Assembly: GCA_008508345.1 (NCBI GenBank)
Contig: QNGE01001293.1
Span: forward strand, 7,326-71,325
Source of the DNA: Paragonimus westermani
Lineage: Eukaryota > Platyhelminthes > Trematoda > Plagiorchiida > Troglotrematidae
DNA length: 64,000 nucleotides
Reading direction: 5' to 3'
The number at the start of each line of letters is the position of its first letter. Positions within the stretch are counted from its first letter, which is position 1. Made by a program: the position numbers and the translations under genes. Positions 60,201 to 64,000 of the stretch are shown here, one piece after another. The notes under the pieces are model-generated. The model saw only the letters and a program-made list of their open reading frames with translations. It searched no databases and had not been told where the DNA came from.

Positions 60201-60434
60201 CTTGAAAAAAAACGCTTTACACAAAATAGATTTAACTAGCTGAATACAAATAGTACACTTTTAGGCTTTTACATAAGTATGAGCCAATTCGAAAGTTAGA
60301 TGTTGGCAAAAGCATGAAGAAATTACCTCGAGAAGGCGCTTTTCCCAGTGCGTCAAGAACACACCGGCTTCGTCCTGGTCTTCAAGTTCGACACCATCTA
60401 ACGTTGGGCAGTCAAAAAATGCGCGTGCCACTCG
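32951..60434 (-). CDS. Leishmanolysin/invadolysin-like zinc metallopeptidase (M8), 3' part, 8 exons
   Basis: Gp63-type secreted or membrane-bound zinc endopeptidase. Exons in transcript order: 60434-60327, 55400-55324, 54327-54217, 53708-53423, 44721-44649, 43370-43240, 35008-34841, 33295-32951. All borders are GT-AG and every phase agrees, giving 432 residues to TGA. Residue 29 (THWEKR) matches the third zinc-ligand His of leishmanolysin, and Met40 (NELMT) matches the Met-turn; the 11-residue spacing equals His334-Met345 in Leishmania. Family signatures follow: [54 protein letters not shown]. The C-terminus is hydrophobic, suggesting a GPI anchor. HExxH and the N-terminus are not in the window, so activity cannot be judged. 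Large introns (up to 8.7 kb) hold mobile elements. Confidence 0.92.
34841..35008 (-). CDS. M8 peptidase exon, cysteine-rich C-terminal domain
   Basis: Fifty-six codons, phase 0 both ends: [40 protein letters not shown], then [14 protein letters not shown]. The PC-xx-PGxxVxV...G...G.L.CPxCxxxC pattern is diagnostic of the leishmanolysin C-terminal domain. Acceptor cacttttag; donor gtgagt. Confidence 0.93.
35009..40267 (-). other. M8 intron (35009-43239), left part, unassigned
   Basis: AT-rich with only short frames. I see no recognisable repeat head, RT motif or conserved exon between 35009 and 40267. Confidence 0.45.
40268..40860 (+). mobile_element. RTE-like element, C-terminal coding part and 3'UTR
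   Basis: A 137-codon open frame (40268-40681) reads [40 protein letters not shown] and [14 protein letters not shown]. This is the conserved end of RTE-like proteins, with no RT domain before it, so it is a 5'-truncated insertion. The 3'UTR matches 12335-12505 and ends in an atgatgatgac run near 40839-40850. It is antisense to the M8 gene and lies within its intron. Confidence 0.88.
40955..41170 (-). repeat. SINE-A copy, strongly diverged
   Basis: Begins attactaataagtagtgtg and continues with a gaccca-atgngaaaa block as at 46692-46760. A degraded head follows (gtcagctgag) and a cccggtgctgaaaa block corresponding to cccggagctaggaaa. It lies in the M8 intron. Confidence 0.55.
41170..43239 (-). 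other. M8 intron, right part, unassigned
   Basis: No recognisable exon or repeat. Frames of 62-81 codons lack supporting splice sites or motifs. Confidence 0.45.
43240..43370 (-). CDS. M8 peptidase exon (GTGW / GAGCY region)
   Basis: Two bases complete a Glu codon, then 43 codons: [43 protein letters not shown]. The C-xxHGTGW and GAGCY motifs are typical of M8 C-terminal regions. Two adjacent acceptors (cag and cagag) exist; the phase of the preceding exon selects the first. Donor gtaagt. Confidence 0.93.
43371..44648 (-). other. M8 intron
   Basis: No repeat or exon recognised. Confidence 0.5.
44649..44721 (-). CDS. M8 peptidase exon (73-nt small exon)
   Basis: Twenty-four codons plus one base: [20 protein letters not shown] then DNFK. 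It supplies the [EF]-x-W ... C-x-x-x-x-N segment expected between YCPYYQ and the GTGW exon in this family. Acceptor tttgacctcag; donor gtgaga. Its phases (0 in, 1 out) fit both neighbours exactly. Confidence 0.87.
44722..46290 (-). other. M8 intron (44722-53422), left part
   Basis: Only short frames and no motif recognised up to the palindrome. Confidence 0.45.
46291..46549. repeat. Large near-perfect palindrome (123-bp arms, 13-bp spacer) made of SINE-B tails
   Basis: The left arm 46291-46413 and right arm 46427-46549 are inverted copies without indels. I count one mismatch in the inner 114 bp and two more near the outer end. The spacer is ccaaagaggctga. Each arm reads outward from the centre as ctggaaagtctatctgcatg, then gatcaaatatgagtgatgtt, then actactcatcagtaatctc. 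This is the 3' tail found after the SINE-B heads at 31740 and 56310. It can fold into a long hairpin. Confidence 0.95.
46690..46985 (-). repeat. SINE-A copy, best-preserved tRNA-like head
   Basis: The reverse complement reads gtttcgtagctcagctagta (A box) through ctggttcgaatccagtgg (B box) at about 46845-46765. Family sequence lies on both sides, with the aataagtagtg end at 46692. The head could bind TFIIIC, but it sits inside a longer repeated unit seen at 28655, 28896 and 40955. It is therefore a tRNA-derived retroposon, not a cellular tRNA gene. Confidence 0.8.
46986..52974 (-). other. M8 intron, unassigned long stretch
   Basis: About 6 kb of AT-rich DNA with no recognised exon, RT motif or SINE head. 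Frames are at most 85 codons and without motif. Confidence 0.45.
52975..53160 (-). repeat. SINE-B copy
   Basis: The reverse complement reads cgtgcctgatatctggggac, aatagctcagtggtcaagacgg (a good A box), cggtgttctgaccctacccg (degraded B box) and atgcactactgatgagctct. It then reads aacaagagcgaagctcgaat and ends near aagggctgactg, where the family tail would start. It lies in an M8 intron, in the same orientation as the gene. Confidence 0.75.
53423..53708 (-). CDS. M8 peptidase exon (YGFCNL / NYCPYYQ)
   Basis: One base completes a Leu codon, then 95 codons: [52 protein letters not shown], then a variable stretch, then [16 protein letters not shown]. The FCNL...PLPxEFxYF and GG-xxxLA-x-YCPYY motifs are characteristic of leishmanolysins. 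Acceptor cacacttcag; donor gtgaga. Confidence 0.95.
54025..54155. repeat. Second, decayed foldback of SINE-B tails
   Basis: The left part gatgagtagttgatgacttg, gttaatttcaagttgaac, gccacccac is the inverse of the right part gtgggtgatgttcaacttgaaat (about 54119-54141). Both match arms of the 46.4 kb palindrome (gatgagtagtcgg..., gtgatgttcaatttgaaa). The centre is degraded. It has the same layout as the large palindrome but is older. Confidence 0.6.
54217..54327 (-). CDS. M8 peptidase exon (GWYRANY ... WGRGLGC)
   Basis: One base completes Gly, then [36 protein letters not shown] and two bases of the next codon. The GWYxANY...WGxxxGC-x-F motif is one of the most conserved in M8 proteins. Acceptor ttatttctag; donor gtgagt. 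Confidence 0.96.
55324..55400 (-). CDS. M8 peptidase exon (Met-turn)
   Basis: Twenty-five codons and two bases: [20 protein letters not shown] then MMEDTG. The NELM methionine is the structural Met-turn of metzincins, and the [10 protein letters not shown] junction with the next exon is canonical. Acceptor tacaaacag; donor gtaagt. Confidence 0.94.
55401..56089 (-). other. M8 intron, unassigned
   Basis: A 77-codon minus-strand frame (55818-55585) is present, with no motif or matching splice sites. Confidence 0.45.
56090..56310 (-). repeat. SINE-B copy with head and tail
   Basis: On the plus strand the inverse order is clear: the tail (ttaagttgaacaccactta, gatcaaagctg, gtagactttccatccggc), then gttagagctcgtcagtagta, then the head near 56230-56310. 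It confirms that the head and the palindrome tail belong to one element. Confidence 0.7.
57880..58010 (-). repeat. SINE-B head fragment
   Basis: Matches the copies at 52975 and 56090: gttagggttcgtcggtagtg, ttgctacggctgagat, tttcatgagacaaacg, then caggcgtgac. It lies just upstream of the Penelope-like element in plus coordinates. Confidence 0.65.
58476..59369 (+). mobile_element. Penelope-like element, 3' part: RT C-terminus and GIY-YIG endonuclease
   Basis: One plus-strand frame runs from 58476 to 59369 with a single in-frame TAG at 58851-58853. The first part reads [20 protein letters not shown] and [17 protein letters not shown], typical of the region after the catalytic RT core in Penelope-like elements. 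The second part reads [26 protein letters not shown] and [10 protein letters not shown], then SSIAKHF. Conserved Tyr (VYVG), Arg and the Glu in AEHIPEWL mark the GIY-YIG nuclease. The catalytic RT core is missing, so the copy is 5'-truncated. It lies antisense in an M8 intron. Confidence 0.9.
59370..60326 (-). other. M8 intron next to the Penelope-like element
   Basis: AT-rich, with frames of up to 83 codons and no recognised motif. Confidence 0.45.
60327..60434 (-). CDS. M8 peptidase exon with third zinc-ligand His
   Basis: Thirty-six codons, phase 0 both ends: [20 protein letters not shown] then [16 protein letters not shown]. The FxCPTL-x-GxELE...HWEKR pattern is the family signature. The usual ENQGG-x-GT loop reads EDQDEAGVF here, an unusual change. 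His29 is the predicted third zinc ligand. Acceptor tttgatttag; donor gtaatt. Confidence 0.95.
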
Positions 60435-60623
60435 CTAAATCAAACAAAACAGAAAAGTAGTATATTCAGTGCCCATAGCCATGAAAGACAGTGCAAATAC
60501 TTGCAGGCGTACAAAGCTCAGAACACACTAGGGAGCTAAACTGAACATGGGCGGTCCGAAGGTGAATTAGAGTGAAATCGGACAAATGACCAACAGGATT
60601 TCCGGCTTCAAAAAGTTACATAC

Positions 60624-60664
60624 CTCTGGAGAAACAACCAAACTACCACATTCGTTCTTCATTC
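60624..60664 (-). CDS. Candidate 41-nt upstream M8 micro-exon
   Basis: Reads MKNECGSLVVSPE in phase 0 at its end, giving SLVVSPE joined to RVARAFFDC. This resembles the VTP-[RK]V segment before the FxCP motif in this family. Donor gtatgt is good; the acceptor (acctgag) is weak, with little polypyrimidine. An in-frame stop just upstream forces the exon to be this short. The intron to the next exon would be 189 bp. Confidence 0.45.
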
Positions 60665-62429
60665 CTCAGGTTAGTTGTTCCAAAGTAGACCAACTACAAT
60701 CTGGATTCTAACCCTCCATCAAATGACATCAGTTTCTTAAATACACATAATACCAAATATGCGTGCGAGTGTCACAAAAACAACTTTGTCAAAATCCGAC
60801 TATGACCACTTCAGCATCATGTATGAGGAAAGATCGAGTCCGATGCCGTCCGAATTTCCGACTTTAAACTATCATAAAAATCTGTAAATGGAAAATGTAA
60901 TGGGTGACATTCATTTCGGTACACCCATTCGGTTTAAGAGAACTATGGTCTACAATGATGGTTTTTTGAATATGTAATCCTATGCATCAGCTAGTTTGAC
61001 TCCGGAATAACAATATATTGAGACAACTTACGCTACGGCTTTCAGAAACATGCACAAACGCTTGGTGATAAAACCCCATGAGTGTCACATTTGATTCGTT
61101 AATAAAGCATGCTCCTTAGTACATTGCATAGCCATGTTAATAGAGATGAAAAGCGCAACAAGGACTGCGTAGTTATGAGCTAGGTTTTCGTTCACAGGTT
61201 TTCAAGTCCTTTTCCATTCCACGGAATTTCTTCACTCTCGATGTTTCCACAGAATGCAGCCCTATGAAAAGTTATCCAATGAAATACATACATTGATCTG
61301 TTTAACGGTTAAAGTACTAAACATTCGATCAGAATATCTTCGTGTTTCTGCCTGAATATTGCAATAACAAACAGAATAAAGTGAAAATCTGTTCAATGCA
61401 TACAAGGTATTCTCCTCACAGGCGCTTAATAGTCCCCGGAACCATTAGCAATACCTATCAGCTCATAAAAACGGCAATGCTAGGGGCTGTGTGATTTCAG
61501 ATTCAAAGGACATTACAAAACAGCACGTGCGTGTTGTTATGTTGCTTGTTAATGTGTTACGGGAACAGCCTAGTGAACCTAAAAAAGGTTATTATTATTT
61601 CGTCGAATAATTGTGAAACTGATCGACTAAGACTTCGTTGTCCTCCACCGTTTTTGCAGTGTTTATAGCACACTCTGGCAAATTCTGACTTGAGTCTGAC
61701 CAAGCCATCATGGCAAAATGTTCCCACTTTCTAGTCAACCACGAAAATCACCCACCAGTGCACACAACCAACTTTACGATCACGTACTGTCTTCATTTGA
61801 CAGACGAAAAAGTGAGAGGGAAACTGTTCGAGATGCTGCGTTTGTCTGTGCAACTTCATAGGTTGTGGTTACATGGCGCCAACAGCATTCACAAAGGGCA
61901 GAGTGCACAACAGATAGAGAGCACTCTGACACCGACTGATTCCACCATTTACACGCAGTGAACTGTAGCCAGACGGGCTTCAGAGTGGGGCGTAGTCACC
62001 CCGTTTGATACTGTCAGTAAATCACAACGCAGCTCAGGAGACATAGCAGGTAATTAAACAGTGACAATGAACAGCGCTAATTAGTATTGTCAGTGAAGAA
62101 AAGTGGATGATATCGGAACTTCAATCGAATAACAAGCAGAGCAAAAAACACAAAGACTGACAAAACATTATTCTATACAACATGGTAAGCCTAGATGGAC
62201 TATCAGAGGTTTCGTCAGAGGAGACCGATGATAGCCTGTATCCACCAACATGAACAAAACGATTGAACAAATGGCCCGCATAACCGTTCAGTGCAGTTTC
62301 CAATTAACAGCCGGAGTTGAACATAACAAAAAAGCCTTACGTACTTTTTCAATCGACCTACTGATTCGCTTGAGTGAGCAAATGGTCACCTGTGAACTGG
62401 TGGACAGCGGTTTCGTAATGTTTCAGGCA
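60665..62429. other. Unassigned, expected M8 intron or 5' region
   Basis: No HExxH-bearing exon was found here on the minus strand. Short frames only. Confidence 0.4.
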
Positions 62430-62515
62430 GGCTGGAGAATCGAACCCATAGCTTGTGAGCAACTATCAGAGTGGTAGTACGGACTGTTATCCGCTAGACC
62501 AGATGATCTTCGTCA
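62425..62515 (-). repeat. tRNA-like repeat (SINE-like)
   Basis: The reverse complement has an A box (tggtctagcggataacagtc) and a perfect B box (gggttcgattctcc). They are separated by more than in a standard tRNA, and no acceptor stem forms. It is a tRNA-derived repeat or pseudo-tRNA, and its sequence differs from SINE-A and SINE-B. Confidence 0.55.
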
Positions 62516-62897
62516 ATGGAGTTACCGGATGGTTTATGCCTGCTGCACTTTCTTGTCATAAACCAAAATTGACCGACTATTTGCGGTTCGATTCTACTGC
62601 ATGCCTGGGGCGGAGATGACCCAAATGTATCGAAGTAGTTGTACCCTATCCCAGCGATGGCCACTGGGAGCTACCACCCGCAAGCACCCACTCAAACACT
62701 TCTGAAACCATGTCAAGTATATGGTGATTTTCACATCAGCCACCAGTGGCCGGCGGATCTCAGTCCAAGAGAGAAGGGAAAAGCGCAACCACCAAACAAA
62801 GGTGATCAGCAACACTACAATTCTTAGGGCAACACAAGATAAATTATACATTCACTGGCTTACGAGTCACTTAACAAAGTAGGTCGGGCTAAACAAG

Positions 62898-62949
62898 GAT
62901 CTGAAACACATATGTATAGAGANGATCTGAAACAAATATGTATAGAGAT
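62898..62949. repeat. 26-bp tandem duplication with one ambiguous base
   Basis: The unit gatctgaaaca(c/a)atatgtat agaga(n/t) occurs twice in direct succession; the single N at 62923 is the last base of the first unit. It may be real or a local assembly join. Confidence 0.85.
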
Positions 62950-63410
62950 TGGCCGAATAAACCCTCAATGCTTTGTACTTTCAACTGGTTGAGCACGCTA
63001 AAATTAGACTAACACTGACAGGAAGCAAATGTATTACAAACTGGTTATGATGAAGTTCGTGCGGAATTATGCACTATTCTTGAAACACAATTGTAAGCCT
63101 CATACTCCATAATTTTGTCAAATATATTAACCGGAACGGTCGTCTTAGAAAGTGTTCACTGTTATTGTTCCGAAAAATATTTTGTCACAATTACCAAAAA
63201 ACAGTTTGTTGGTAAAATTCCGTTATCTTTATAAAGTAGAGTTTAGAGGCAACTCTTTGATTACTGATTATTCTATTAGCCCACATGGTTGACTAATAAA
63301 TGTACGCACACCAAGCCATTAGTTACCGTCCCATCAGTATTTTTGTCGACAATTAATCAAAAATATGAACTCTGGATTGTTTGTTATGGGAATTAGAAAT
63401 ATGAGCTTAC

Positions 63411-63624
63411 AGTTCATCTTTCATCACACCAGAAAGACGCAGAAGTTCTTGACATAGCAAGAAAAAGCCAAAATATTTCGCTTCAGAATAAACTTCGAAA
63501 ATTTTGGTAGTCATTGAATAAGCTTCATTTGTGAAGTTATTATTTACAAACCCGTTATAACGTTCGATATCCTTCATATTCCATAACACAGAAGTATTGC
63601 ACATGCACGGTCTCTCCAAATGTT
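63411..63624 (-). CDS. Candidate internal exon of an unidentified minus-strand gene
   Basis: Between acceptor ttctaccag (ending 63625) and donor gtaagc (starting 63410) lie 70 codons, phase 2 in and 2 out: HLERPCMCNTSVLWNMKDIE, RYNGFVNNNFTNEAYSMTTK, IFEVYSEAKYFGFFLLCQEL, LRLSGVMKDE. Codon choice and the mix of helical and polar residues look like real coding sequence. I do not recognise the family, and it does not look like an M8 segment. It could belong to a neighbouring gene. Confidence 0.35.
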
Positions 63625-64000
63625 CTGGTAGAACTTAAAAGGTCGAATCAATAGGGCCGGAAATCTTGCTACAAAAATCCACTTCAAGGGAATTGTTGAA
63701 TCTGTTGAATTCCGTCTGGTACGTTTGTTGTTTTTGTTTGGTATGATGTGGAGCGATCAATCCGTTAGTTTGTCTGTCGAAAGCCGATCCTCAATTTGCG
63801 TTCATTAGTATTTGCTGTGTGTGATAAACAATCGTGATGAATTTTGTGCCATAACTGCACAAAGTATTTGTTTCCTTTTTTTGTAACCATCATTGCTTAT
63901 CTATGGAAACTTTCTCTCTTGATAGTGTTTGACACTTTCCCTTTGACTGGTGGCAATTTGCAGGCTCATGTTTGGTTACTCCATTTTGAGAGCCTTTCTG

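Noticed and set aside
61030..61120. Minus-strand exon candidate (FINESNVTLMGFYHQAFVHVS) with donor gtaagt
   Set aside because: Its phase does not fit the downstream M8 exons and its acceptor is weak; no family similarity seen.

Overview
The window looks like nuclear DNA of a flatworm, most likely a digenean trematode. Two spliced eukaryotic genes sit in a matrix of decayed non-LTR retrotransposons (RTE/SR2-like and CR1-like), a Penelope-like element and tRNA-derived SINE-like repeats. Several coding introns are only 35-47 bp, a size reported for schistosomes and relatives. The species cannot be fixed from sequence alone. Nothing bacterial, phage or CRISPR-like is present.

Gene 1 (+ strand, 14024-27364) is a complete DNAJC7/TPR2-type co-chaperone. 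It has nine coding exons, all joined by GT-AG introns with consistent phase, and predicts 467 aa: N-terminal TPR repeats, then a C-terminal J domain with HPD. The first five introns are 37, 35, 38, 47 and 45 bp. The last three are 2.1, 4.0 and 5.6 kb and hold the transposon debris. A strong acceptor lies 4 nt before the start codon, suggesting a 5'UTR intron or spliced-leader addition.

Gene 2 (- strand, 60434 or 60664 down to 32951) is the 3' part of an M8 metallopeptidase (leishmanolysin/invadolysin family). Eight phase-consistent exons, plus one likely extra micro-exon, encode at least 432 residues. They carry the third zinc-ligand His, the Met-turn, the cysteine-rich C-terminal domain and a hydrophobic C-terminal tail suggesting a GPI anchor. 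The HExxH exon and N-terminus must lie beyond the right edge. Genes 1 and 2 are convergent, about 5.6 kb apart.

Layout: 1-11.6 kb is a graveyard of RTE-like copies in both orientations with one CR1-like fragment. 12-27.4 kb is the DNAJC7 gene and its flank, with retroelement pieces, an 897-bp assembly gap (20341-21237) and a rearranged RTE junction in its introns. 27.4-33 kb is intergenic with an (AAT)n tract and SINE-like copies. 33-60.7 kb is the M8 gene, whose large introns hold an RTE 3' end, SINE-like copies, a 123-bp-arm near-perfect palindrome made from SINE tails, a decayed second foldback, and a Penelope-like element with a GIY-YIG domain. 60.7-64 kb is mostly unassigned, with a tRNA-like repeat and a possible exon of an unidentified - strand gene.

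Most other open frames in the window are short, lack splice support or recognisable homology, and are left out.
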